A stretch of 64,000 nucleotides of DNA from RI-153 sp963721725 (GTDB lineage Bacteria > Chloroflexota > Anaerolineae > Caldilineales > Caldilineaceae): assembly GCA_963721725.1 (NCBI GenBank), contig CAVRLX010000009.1:620001-684000 (forward strand), in the 5' to 3' direction. The notes under the pieces are model-generated. The model was not told the DNA's origin, searched no databases, and saw only the letters and a list, made by a program, of their open reading frames with translations. This document shows positions 8,457 through 16,680 of this stretch, in pieces. Every line of letters starts with the position of its first letter. The first letter of the stretch is position 1. The position numbers and the translations under genes are program-made.

Positions 8457-8867
8457 TCAGTTAGTGCGGGTCTCTCGCCAGTCGGTCAGCCGTAGCGCGG
8501 CAATGCGGCCAAAATGCCGCCCGTTGCTAGTCGCCAGGGTGAGATCATGAACCAGCGCAGTGGCGGCCACGAATAGGTCGGCGTCGGGGAGCAAACGGTT
8601 GTTGTCGCGCAGCGCGTTGTAAACATTGGATGCACGCAACGCAATCTCCTCAGTAACAGGTAGAACCGCTAGATAGGGGTGGAGTAAGTCCATTTGTGCC
8701 CTCTGGACGGCAGCCTGACGAATGTGAAGACCCCGTTCAACTTCAAATAAGGTGACAGCACTAATCGCCAAATGCCCAAATTGGTGCAAATGGTGCTGGA
8801 AGTGCTGGCGTGCTATAGGATTGCGTCGGATGATTTCAACGATAGTATCCGAATCAGCCTGAATCAT
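8457..8867 (-). CDS. PIN-domain toxin, VapC-like
   Basis: A 136-residue PIN nuclease of the usual VapC length. Acidic residues expected for metal binding are seen in ADSDT near the N-terminus, in the helix with FEVERG, and in LLPDADLFVAATAL. The ending LATSNGRHFGRI is typical of the family. VapC toxins cut RNA and are held inactive by a co-expressed antitoxin. The gene starts 5 bases after the stop of the 112-residue gene upstream. The N-terminus is shorter than the common YLLDTN form but keeps the first Asp. Confidence 0.8.
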   Translation of the reverse strand: MIQADSDTIVEIIRRNPIARQHFQHHLHQFGHLAISAVTLFEVERGLHIRQAAVQRAQMDLLHPYLAVLPVTEEIALRASNVYNALRDNNRLLPDADLFVAATALVHDLTLATSNGRHFGRIAALRLTDWRETRTN

Positions 8868-8872
8868 AGCCG

Positions 8873-9211
8873 TTACTCTTGGTTGCGCGTGAAAATACTC
8901 ATGGGACGTTTAATTGACTCAAGTAAAGCGGCTTCGACTTCGACGCTCATAGGCGGGCCAGCCTCCAATCCCTTCATAACTAACCCCACCCGCCATTCCC
9001 GTTCCTCTGGCGTATCCTCCTGGGGATCGCCCAGACTCTCTAACTCAGCTTTGATCTGGGCTAACTCCGCCAGGGCCATTGCTTCTTCATCGAGGAGCGG
9101 CTCAAAGGCGACTTCTACTTCCTGGCGCATCTCCTTGACAATGTCGGCAGGCAGCGGCTCGGTTAAATAGACGACGCCGTTTTCATAAATCCCTTTAACT
9201 TTGACGACCAT
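8873..9211 (-). CDS. DUF104/VapB-like antitoxin
   Basis: From the Met at 9211 the protein begins MVVKVKGIYENGVVYLTEP, the hallmark of DUF104 (AF2212-like) antitoxins, in which a short beta strand pair is followed by a region that wraps the PIN toxin. The remaining acidic stretch (EEAMALAELAQIKAELESLG) is probably helical. It is about 112 residues, longer than minimal DUF104 proteins. Placed directly before the PIN gene, it is the expected antitoxin and probably autorepresses the pair. A longer form from 9238 is possible but less likely. Confidence 0.7.
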   Translation of the reverse strand: MVVKVKGIYENGVVYLTEPLPADIVKEMRQEVEVAFEPLLDEEAMALAELAQIKAELESLGDPQEDTPEEREWRVGLVMKGLEAGPPMSVEVEAALLESIKRPMSIFTRNQE

Positions 9212-9258
9212 TTTCCACTCCTGAGAACAGTGTTTCACTGAGCGCAGTATACCACAGC

Positions 9259-11926
9259 TTACTCAACCTGACTGGCGCAGGCAGGGGGGATCAAAGCGCA
9301 GGTCTGGTCGGGGATGAGCGCTGGTTTCACATCGACATTGCCCAGAAAGAGTTCATTCCCAGTGGGACGATCTCCGGTGTCAAAGGCGTTGAGTCGCTCG
9401 CCGCTGATCGGGTCAAAGAGACCCACGTGGAGCGTATAGCGCCCTGGCGATAGCGTGGTGGATAGCTGCCGCCAGTCGGCCATCGAGCCTGTGTCGGTGG
9501 AAATCGGCACAAAGTAGCGTGGTGCACCGTCCATCTGTGCCACGTTTTGTTCGCCCTGGCGCAGATGGACAAAGGGGATAAATTCGCCAAAGGCCGCCGT
9601 ATCCCCTTCCCAGTGCAGCCATACATTCAATGGCTGTCCGGCATGGACCGTCTGTGGAAACCATGCGCTCACGTTCAATTGCTGTGGCGCGCCGAAAGAT
9701 CCATGCAGATCTTCGGTGGGCGCTATGGCAACATTCCAGGCGATGCCAGCCAGATCCTCTGCCTGAGCAATTTCGACCAGCGTATCGTCCCGTTGGCGGG
9801 TGAAGGCTGCTGCCAATCTCAGTGTGTCTGGGGAATCGCCCACTGCCACGCCCCATGTGCGCGGCAAAAAGAGCCATAGCGTCTCGATGCGGATCACTTC
9901 GCCAGGCTGCCAGTGTTCAGGGGGATACCAGACCAGCGCAGGCGGGCCAATCTCTGCATACGTGTGCAGAATTTCACCGCCGGGTGTGCGCACTTCCAGC
10001 CACGGATACACGCTTCCCGGCACGAAATCTTCTTCTACACGCCAGAACGTTGTCACTTTGGTCTGCCGCCACAGCGGCCAGTCAAGGAGATCTGTGCCGA
10101 GGAAGGTGAGGGAAGGGGTGAATGGTGAATGGCGTGCTCTCTCTCTCCTTCTCTCGTGCGAAATCATAAAATGCACCAGGGATTGTCTTTACCGTTGCGC
10201 CTTTTTGGAGCAAGAGAAAACCATCCACAGCGTCAATCACGCCCCAATCTGCTGCCAGCATTTCGTCGACGATGGCTTTGAGATCGCCGGGGGCCATGTC
10301 GGTGTTGGTGGTGACATCGAGCAGCGCCCAGTCGGCCTTTTCGGCGGGACGGACGCCCCAGGGAAATTGATAGACATAGCGGCGGTGGCTGACGTGCGGA
10401 TGCACAGCGGCGCTGGCGCTGACGGCGGCGTCGGCGGGGATCTGCGCCATAAAGCGCTCCAACAGGCGGTGGTGCGCAGTAACCGGCGTAGGGCTATAGC
10501 GTCCTCCCAGCGGACCGCGCCCGGCGTCGGCATAGTGTCCGCTTGCCCAGCCCGACAGCCAAAGGATCATGACAAGGGTGAGGATCGGCCGTAGCGCCAC
10601 TTGGGAATTGGTGAAAAACGAGGTCAACGCCATCATCGGCGCGCTAGAGGCGGGCAGATGCTGAAAACTGCCCGACCGTTGGCTGGCGCGGCGGGCCAGA
10701 AAGCGCCAGAGCCGAGCTGTGCCATAGACAGCGGCCACGGCAAAATAGGGCACAATCGGCGCGCTGTAATGAAACTCGCCATAGTATTGGGCGGCGTAGG
10801 CGCTGAGTTGATTGGCAAGTAGCACGGGCAGGCAGAGCAGAATAATCTCTGGGGCGAGCAGGCTGGCAAAGCCAAAAATTGCCAGCAACCCCCACAAATA
10901 GTCTATCCGGGCTGGTTCGCTGGCGATCTGCCAGACCAGCGCAGGCTGGGTAAAAAAGCTCTTGAAAATGTCCGCTGGGGAATTGCCCAACGCGCCGTAG
11001 CGTTGAAAATAGCTGCTTTCGGCCACGTCATAGACGTGCGCGGCATGGGCAGGCACGATCACAAAGGTGGCAAGGTAGAACCAAAACAGGGAGAGAAAGG
11101 TGACGGTGAGAGAAATGGTGAATGGTAAATGGTGAATGGTGAATGGTGAACGGTGTCCTTCGTCCTTTGTCCTTCGTCCTTCGTCCACTTTGCCACCTGC
11201 CACCTGCCACAGCCCCCACGCGCCCAGCCCCGCAGCGAGGAGCGCGGCTTCTTCTTTGACACTGGCGACGAGCAGCGCAGCCAGCGCAAATTGCCACCAG
11301 CGTTGGCGTTCCACAGCCCAGAAGGCCCACAGAATCAGCGGCACGCTGAGAGGGATGGCGTGAAACTCTGTGAGGATGGCCGATTGGAGTTGTGGCGCGA
11401 GCAGATAGGCCAACGTCAGCGCCAGGGCCAGAGGACGAATCAGCGCTTCCAATGGTTCGCGCTGCCAAATTTGGCGACGGGCGGGTGTGGGCAGCAATTG
11501 GCGTAGCTTTTCCAAAGCCAGTGCATAGAGCGGAAATGCGCCCACGGCCACGGCGATCACCTGGAGCAGGAGCAGGGCGCGCACGTCATCCCACAGCCAA
11601 AGGACCGGGCTGATCAGCGCGAAGATTGGCTCCACGTGATCGGTGAGGCGGGTGGAGAGATAGTCATTTTGGATCGACTCCACAAAGCGCCCGCGGCTGG
11701 TGTTCCAGATCGCCTGATCCATTTGGCCCAGATCGGCTTTGTGGGTGCGCATGCCTGTGTGCAGATCAAAGGCCAAGCTGCTGAAAATGCCAATGTAGAG
11801 GAACACGGCAGCGATGAGGACAAGGCGGTAGGGGTCGGAGAAAATATTGGGGATTAGGGATTGGAGATTAGCGATTGGAGACTGAATATTTTGCGTTTTT
11901 CTCATCTGCCAATACCTAATATCCAA
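9259..11926 (-). CDS. DUF2079 membrane protein with C-terminal beta domain (frame break in a repeat)
   Basis: Two reading frames join into one protein of about 885 residues. The first (from 11926) is a polytopic DUF2079 protein: SLAFDLHTGMRTHKADLGQMDQ, ALTLAYLLAPQLQSA, EFHAIPLSVP and later TAHHRLLERFMAQIPADAAVSASAAVHPH. DUF2079 proteins are GT-C-like. The second (ending 9259) carries TPSLTFLGTDLLDWP and a beta-sandwich with SPGRYTLHVGLFDP, similar to modules in the GT39 protein. The frames cross inside a heptamer array at about 10118-10159; removing one C of CACCCC joins them as FTIHPSLTFLG. Without repair, a gene finder would call two proteins. A second heptamer array at 11106-11210 sits in a loop. 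Likely role: extracytoplasmic sugar transfer or envelope assembly. Confidence 0.7.
10118..10159. repeat. Heptamer array at the DUF2079 frame break
   Basis: Units GTGAATG twice, GCGTGCT, CTCTCTC, TCCTTCT and CTCGTGC in 7-base register. The minus strand reads AREKERESTPFTIH. The purine-rich half followed by the FTIHH half also occurs in the second GT2 gene near 3930. Confidence 0.7.
11106..11210. repeat. Long heptamer array inside the DUF2079 gene
   Basis: About fourteen to fifteen units: AAATGGT/GAATGGT, then GAACGGT, GTCCTTC-type units, GTCCACT, and TTGCCAC/CTGCCAC. The array stays in one 7-base register and does not break the frame, encoding VDEGRRTKDEGHRSPFTIHH in a loop between helices. 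Confidence 0.8.
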
Positions 11927-11931
11927 TATCT
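11849..11931. repeat. Heptamer array spanning the DUF2079/fusion gene junction
   Basis: Units GGGGATT, AGGGATT, GGAGATT, AGCGATT, GGAGACT and GAATATT are followed by AATACCT, AATATCC and AATATCT. The array provides both the N-terminal residues of the DUF2079 protein (QSPIANLQSLIPN) and the last residues of the upstream fusion protein (AEDIGY). Confidence 0.75.
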
Positions 11932-13733
11932 TCGGCTTGAAGTGCTGTCTTCGTATCCTTCACCACGCCTGCCACCGCGCCCGCCACGACCACTTCCCAG
12001 ATCACCTGCCAGAGGCGCATGGCAAGCGCGGCCACGGTGGCAACTCCACCCAGGAATGGGGACAACAGCAGCACCAACGCTCCCTCACGCACAGCCAGCC
12101 CCCCAGGCGTGATAAAGCTGAGATAGCCCAGCGCATAGGCTACAGGATAGGCCACGAGCAGGTGTGGCAGCAACTGTGCTTGTTCTGCAATGTTCAGCGG
12201 GTGCAGCGCAAAGGTCAGCGCTGCGAAGGCTCCGCCCCACAGCAGCCAATCGCCCACGGCCACAGTGAGCAGCCAGAGCAACTGGCGCGAGGTCAACACT
12301 GCGGGCAGTGCTGGACGGCCCACTTTAATCAATGCCCAGTTGAGCAGGCCGATCAGCCAGCCGGGGCGCAAAATCAAGAGCGCCACAGCGCCAGCCGCCA
12401 GCCACGCCAGCCCGGTGGAGAGATTCCCCAGCAGCGCCAAGAGTGGTGAATCTTCGCCCCACCAGAGCAAGTAGACACTCACCAGCGGTACAACGGAGAG
12501 CAGATTCACGGCCTGATAGAGCGCAATGCTCATCACCGTGGCTTCGGGGCGCACACCGACTTGGCGTGCCAGTACCGTCATCCCCAGCGGCTGCCAGACG
12601 TTGCCGGGAATATAGCGCACAAGGATGCTGGCAAACCAGATGCGCACGGCGCTGGCATAGCCCAGCGAGCCGCCCACACAGGCCAATGCCATGCGCCATA
12701 TGGCAACCTCCACAAACCAACTGCCGATCATCAGGCCACCCGAGAACAGCAACCAGCCCGCGTGGAATTGCCAGTCGTGGGCGCGCAACTCCTGCCACTG
12801 CGACTGTACCAAGATCCCAATAAAGAGCAGCGCCAGCAGCATCAACACGGGTTGCGCCACACGCAAAATACGGCTTCTCATATCAGGACTGCGCCGCCCA
12901 GGCTCGACATTGGCCAGGCTATCGGCCATCAACGCCACCACATGGTCGTCGTCCTGCCCGGCATCGAGGGCGTCGGGGTGCAGTTCCAGCGAAACGGAAT
13001 GCGCATAGCCAGCCGCCGCCACTCGCGCCAGAAAGCGATCCAGCCGCAGATGTCCGTCTTCAGGGCGACGGTGTTCGCGCCCGTTGAAGTTGCTGAGGTG
13101 AATGTGTTTCACCCGTTCGCCCCAGCGCACGAAAACCTCGGCGGGATCCAGCCCCCACGTGCCCAGATGCGTGGTGTCCAGCGTGATGTGCGGAAAGCGA
13201 GTGATGTCGCTGATCGTGGCACGGCTGTGCGCGTTCCACACGGCGGGGTTCAGCTTGCGCCCGAAAAAGCGTTTGGCGGGCAGATTTTCAATCGCCAGCA
13301 GCACCTCTGCGGAAGCCTGCAAGCGGGGCATGCCCTCCTGCACCCAACGGATGTAAAGCTCGTGACGGCGCGGCCAGGGCAGGGGGACAAAGATCTGTTT
13401 TCGACCGAACTGCACTGGCGTAAAGCTCACCCGGTCGGGCAGGTGCAGAATCACTACCGTCGCGCCCAGGGTTTCCGCCATATGCACCGACTTCTCAATG
13501 GCATCGGGCAGATCCGCCGCCCAGCCGTGGATATGACCGGGGAAGGGGCTATGCACCGCCCGCACGGGCAGCCCGAAGCGGTCGATCAGACTCTGGACGT
13601 AGCCTGTCTGGCGTGTGTCCCAGCGGTGATCGATCATCAACTCGATGCCGTCGAAGCCTGCCTGCTGTGCAAACTCAAAACAGCGATCCGTGCCATAGGT
13701 GTAGAGCGAGCCGGTGGAAAAGATGAAGTGCAT
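11916..13733 (-). CDS. Sugar isomerase-like TIM barrel fused to a flippase-like (LPG synthase TM) domain
   Basis: A 605-residue two-domain protein. Residues 1 to about 275 form an AP-endonuclease-2/xylose-isomerase-like TIM barrel (FDGIELMIDHRW, RAVHSPFPGHIHGW, LLAIENLPA, HITLDTTHLGTWG, HIHLSNFNG, LELHP), keeping the His/Glu/Asp metal ligands expected of sugar-phosphate isomerases. Residues from about 290 form a hydrophobic domain of about eight helices of the AglD/UPF0104 lysylphosphatidylglycerol-synthase-TM type, with VRYIPGNVWQPLGM and YLSFITPGGLAVREG. The junction contains CCTGATATGAGA: one base out of frame, TGA T ATG would stop the first domain and start the second. An indel error could therefore have fused two coupled genes. 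Overlaps DUF2079 by 11 bases. Confidence 0.75.
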   Translation of the reverse strand: MHFIFSTGSLYTYGTDRCFEFAQQAGFDGIELMIDHRWDTRQTGYVQSLIDRFGLPVRAVHSPFPGHIHGWAADLPDAIEKSVHMAETLGATVVILHLPDRVSFTPVQFGRKQIFVPLPWPRRHELYIRWVQEGMPRLQASAEVLLAIENLPAKRFFGRKLNPAVWNAHSRATISDITRFPHITLDTTHLGTWGLDPAEVFVRWGERVKHIHLSNFNGREHRRPEDGHLRLDRFLARVAAAGYAHSVSLELHPDALDAGQDDDHVVALMADSLANVEPGRRSPDMRSRILRVAQPVLMLLALLFIGILVQSQWQELRAHDWQFHAGWLLFSGGLMIGSWFVEVAIWRMALACVGGSLGYASAVRIWFASILVRYIPGNVWQPLGMTVLARQVGVRPEATVMSIALYQAVNLLSVVPLVSVYLLWWGEDSPLLALLGNLSTGLAWLAAGAVALLILRPGWLIGLLNWALIKVGRPALPAVLTSRQLLWLLTVAVGDWLLWGGAFAALTFALHPLNIAEQAQLLPHLLVAYPVAYALGYLSFITPGGLAVREGALVLLLSPFLGGVATVAALAMRLWQVIWEVVVAGAVAGVVKDTKTALQAEDIGY

Positions 13734-13740
13734 GGTGATC

Positions 13741-15003
13741 TTACCTTTTTGAAGCTTTCGGGTGATCCGTAGTGGGTGGTGCGTGGTACTTGTCGTCTGC
13801 CGTCACTTCCCCGTACATTGCCAGCGTCTCGGCCAGCACTGCCTCCCAGCCAAAGTGCAGACGTGCATAAGTATAGCCATTTTCGCCCAACGTGCTGGAC
13901 AGTTCCCGGTCCATGAGCAGACGGCGCAACGCCGCAGCCAGCGCCACGGGATCTTTTTCGGGAACCAATAGCCCGTTTTGCTCATGCTGGACAATGTCGG
14001 GGATGCCGCCCACGTTGGAGGCGATCACGGCTTTGCGGTAGCGCATGGCCTCCAGCAGCACCATGCCCAACATTTCCGTATCCCCGGTTTCATCGACAAT
14101 CGAGGGCAGCACAAAGATCTCGCACGTGCGATAGTGCGCCTCCAGTTCTTCGTCGGAGACGCGCCCGGCAAAGTGTACGCGCTCTATGACCCCCAGTTCT
14201 GCCGCCACTGCTTCCAACTCGGCGCGTTCCGCCCCGCCGCCCACAATCACAAGCTGTGCCGATTCTAAATCAACGAGATTGACCATGGCCTCGATGAGAA
14301 AGCGCACCCCTTTGCGCGGAATCAGCCGCCCCACGTAAAGAATTTTGCCGGGAAGCGTGGGCCACTGGGTATCCGCGGGCGGCAGGGCAATGCCATAGGG
14401 GATGGTGCGCGGCGCGACATTGGCGATGCTGGTCAGTTCTTTGCGCGTATACGAGGAGATCGCCGCCACGTCATCACACTGTTTCACAAACCAACGCACA
14501 AAGGCGCGCAGAAATTTGAAGCGTTGCGCCAGCACCAGATCCGCTCCGTAGAAAGTGGCGACGAGGCGAGGGCGGAATGGTGAATGGTGAATGGATTGGC
14601 GGGCGACGATGCCGAGGATGCCCTGGGGCACGGGCCAATGGACGTGAACGATATCAAAACGTGTGCGGCGGGCCAGCCGCCACGCTGCGATCATGCCGGC
14701 AAGCAAATAGAGCGGCAAGAGCAGCAAATAGAGCGGGTTTCGGCGGATCTTGGCGGGCGCGCCCTCTTCGTGGGTCAGGCTTTCCCAGCGGGCGGGGGCA
14801 TAGCGAAAGCGGTGAACGGTCATGCTGTGGATGGTATGGCTACCCTGTCCAGCATAAGCAGGGGCCAGAATTTCGATGTGAAATCCCTGTTGGCGCAAAA
14901 GACCAAGCAGTTCCAGCAGCCAGGGCGAATGGGGATCGCCTTCCCAGCGCGCAAAATTGGTGGTGATGATCAGCAGGCGCTTCGACATCTTCTCATCATC
15001 CAA
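13741..15003 (-). CDS. Family 4 glycosyltransferase
   Basis: A 420-residue GT-B enzyme with the usual two Rossmann-like halves. N-terminal FARWEGDPHSPWLLELL and HVHWPVPQGI are typical of the acceptor half; GRLIPRKGVRFLIEAM and the EX7E-type region with VLLEAMRYRKAVIASNVGGIPDIV mark the donor half. It would add a sugar from a nucleotide donor to a lipid-linked or polysaccharide acceptor on the cytoplasmic face. The last residues (ADDKYHAPPTTDHPKASKR) come from a heptamer array, and a three-unit GAATGGT array adds IHHSPF within the N-terminal half. The gene starts at the base next to the stop of the NmrA-like gene. Confidence 0.85.
   Translation of the reverse strand: MDDEKMSKRLLIITTNFARWEGDPHSPWLLELLGLLRQQGFHIEILAPAYAGQGSHTIHSMTVHRFRYAPARWESLTHEEGAPAKIRRNPLYLLLLPLYLLAGMIAAWRLARRTRFDIVHVHWPVPQGILGIVARQSIHHSPFRPRLVATFYGADLVLAQRFKFLRAFVRWFVKQCDDVAAISSYTRKELTSIANVAPRTIPYGIALPPADTQWPTLPGKILYVGRLIPRKGVRFLIEAMVNLVDLESAQLVIVGGGAERAELEAVAAELGVIERVHFAGRVSDEELEAHYRTCEIFVLPSIVDETGDTEMLGMVLLEAMRYRKAVIASNVGGIPDIVQHEQNGLLVPEKDPVALAAALRRLLMDRELSSTLGENGYTYARLHFGWEAVLAETLAMYGEVTADDKYHAPPTTDHPKASKR
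13764..13805. repeat. Heptamer-like array at the GT4 C-terminus
   Basis: Units GATCCGT, AGTGGGT, GGTGCGT, GGTACTT, GTCGTCT and GCCGTCA in 7-base register, forming the last codons of the GT4 gene. Confidence 0.5.
14575..14595. repeat. Three GAATGGT heptamers inside the GT4 gene
   Basis: GAATGGT, GAATGGT and GAATGGA total 21 bases and add seven in-frame residues (SIHHSPF) between the conserved VARQ and RLVATFYGADL segments. Confidence 0.75.
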
Positions 15004-15867
15004 TCAAGTGGTGGGTTGGCTCAGTTGCCGCTGGAGAAATTCAGCAAAGGTGGTGGCTTCGCGGCCCAATAACCAGCGTAGTACATGGCTATTACCCCAA
15101 AAGCCATGCTGCGCGTAGTAACGAAACATAGCGAGCAACGTCTCGACGGCGTAGTCAGATAGCCCGGCGCGCCGGGCAGATTCTTCCCACTCGGCCAAAG
15201 GTGTTTCTTGAAACTGCACCGAACGGCTGAGTGCCTGTGCAAGAAAGGCCACAACCTCGGTTTGGGTCAACGCGGCGGGGCCAGCCAACTCATAAATCGC
15301 GCCTTCATGCCCTGGCTGGGTGAGAACCGTCGCCGCCACTTCGGCTACGTCATTTAGATCTACCATGCTCAGGCGTGTCTCTGCCGGATAGGGCACGGCG
15401 TAGATGCCGGTCTCCACAATGCGTTGCCAGCCAGCCAGTACATTTTGCATATAGGCCGCTGGTTGCAAAATGGTGAAATTGAGCCCGCTCTCAAAGAGCC
15501 ACTCTTCGACACGAAGCTTGTTCCAGTGGTGAGGCATGGCCTGAGTCTGCGGGTGCAGGACGGAGTGGTAGACAAAGCGGCTGATCCCGGCGTGGCGGGC
15601 CGCTTGCAATGCCATCGCGCCCACCGTGGTTTCATGGGGGTACATGTTGGGGCAGATGTGATAGATGGCTGCCATGTCTTTGGTGGCTTGCGCCCAGAGC
15701 AGTGGGCTTTGCACATCACCGACAATAGCTTCGGCTGCGCCCAACGCCTCCACCGTTTGGATCTGATCCGCTCGCCGCACCCAGGCGCGAACTGGTTCTG
15801 GCCGCTGCTGTAGTGCTGCGATGATAGCCTGCCCCGTCTTTCCCCCGGCTCCAGTGACGAGAATCAT
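15004..15867 (-). CDS. NmrA-family NAD(P)-binding protein
   Basis: A 287-residue atypical short-chain dehydrogenase with the dinucleotide motif GAGGKTG at residues 6-12 and the NmrA-like core (AIYHICPNMYPHE, FVYHSVLHPQ, NFTILQPAAYMQNVL, YELAGPAALTQTE). The usual catalytic Tyr-x-x-x-Lys is not evident, which fits NmrA/HSCARG proteins that sense NADP or act as reductases on unknown substrates. The start overlaps the end of the Uma2-like gene by 4 bases, and the stop abuts the GT4 start, so it belongs to the same transcript. Confidence 0.8.
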   Translation of the reverse strand: MILVTGAGGKTGQAIIAALQQRPEPVRAWVRRADQIQTVEALGAAEAIVGDVQSPLLWAQATKDMAAIYHICPNMYPHETTVGAMALQAARHAGISRFVYHSVLHPQTQAMPHHWNKLRVEEWLFESGLNFTILQPAAYMQNVLAGWQRIVETGIYAVPYPAETRLSMVDLNDVAEVAATVLTQPGHEGAIYELAGPAALTQTEVVAFLAQALSRSVQFQETPLAEWEESARRAGLSDYAVETLLAMFRYYAQHGFWGNSHVLRWLLGREATTFAEFLQRQLSQPTT

Positions 15868-16478
15868 GCGGGGAATATCTCGCTGACGGCCAGCAAAAAG
15901 TCCGCCAGCACCTGGGAATGGATCGTGTCGCCAGCGGCGTAGCGGTCGAGCAGTTCATAGCGTTGATTCGGCCCAAGCGTAAAAACTTCGATTGTCTCCT
16001 GGCGTGGATCGACAATCCAATACTCGCGCACCCCTGCTTCTGCATACAGGTTGAACTTGACTCGTCTGTCATCTGCCCAATTAGAGGCTGAAATCACTTC
16101 CACCACTAGATCCGGAACACCAACTATATTCTTGTCTGTGACAATCTCCAGGTTTCCACTGGCAATGAAAAGAATATCAGGTTGGACGGGGGTTCCCACT
16201 TGATTGGGCAGAATTACATCAATGGGCGAAACGAAAATTTCACCCAGTTTTTTGTCTTTAACAAAGCTAGTCATGGGCAACAAAATTCGGAGCACACTCC
16301 GCTGATGTTTCGTCGTCGGTGCAGGCGTCATATAGAGTACCCCCTTCATGACCTCATACTTCCAGCCGTCGTTGGGCAAGCGAGTATAGTCGTTATAGGT
16401 CCATTCGCCTTGCAGCGGCCACTCTGCTGCTTCTGGGGGGGGCGCATACGCTGTCCGTGCTTCTTCCGTTCGATCCAT
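15864..16478 (-). CDS. Uma2-family (DUF820) putative endonuclease
   Basis: A protein of about 204 residues with the PD-(D/E)XK-like core of Uma2 proteins: QPDILFIASGN, PDLVVEVISASN, then RRVKFNLYAEAGVREYWIVDP. These proteins are abundant in Cyanobacteria and Chloroflexota; a nuclease function is predicted from fold and has little direct support. The start MDRTEEARTAY is preferred because GGAGGTAATC lies directly upstream; the frame extends 54 bases further without a ribosome site. It leads the minus-strand series that continues into NmrA and the glycan genes. Confidence 0.8.
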   Translation of the reverse strand: MDRTEEARTAYAPPPEAAEWPLQGEWTYNDYTRLPNDGWKYEVMKGVLYMTPAPTTKHQRSVLRILLPMTSFVKDKKLGEIFVSPIDVILPNQVGTPVQPDILFIASGNLEIVTDKNIVGVPDLVVEVISASNWADDRRVKFNLYAEAGVREYWIVDPRQETIEVFTLGPNQRYELLDRYAAGDTIHSQVLADFLLAVSEIFPA

Positions 16479-16536
16479 GATTACCTCCGCGCACTTCGGC
16501 ACATTTCGCCCATTGTACACCATTCGGCGCAAACGA

Positions 16537-16562
16537 GAGAGCCGAGGCGATCCTCGGCTCTC
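16537..16562. terminator. Hairpin, candidate terminator of the ABC operon
   Basis: GAGAGCCGAGG and CCTCGGCTCTC form a perfect 11-bp stem around CGAT. It lies between the ABC substrate-binding gene and the Uma2-like gene, both on the minus strand. The T-run after it on the minus strand is weak, so termination strength is uncertain. Confidence 0.5.
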
Positions 16563-16680
16563 GGTGCAACAGTGGCTAAGCTATTATCCGCAGATTGAGC
16601 GGATTTATGCAGATTCCTATTTGCCTCTCTGTGATCTGTGCGATCTTTGCGGTGAATTCTCTGGACATCTGCGGCTCAAC
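16563..16680. repeat. CGCAGATT/ATCTGTG-type intergenic repeat
   Basis: Sequence such as CCGCAGATTGAGCGGATT, CTCTCTGTGATCTGTGCG and TTTGCGGTGAATTCTCTG matches the dispersed intergenic vocabulary seen at 573-674 and 30840-30890. No coding sequence is visible. Confidence 0.45.

Noticed and set aside
12561..13772. A 403-codon plus-strand frame opposite the sugar isomerase/flippase gene.
   Set aside because: It is an antisense shadow of a well-supported coding region in GC-rich DNA.
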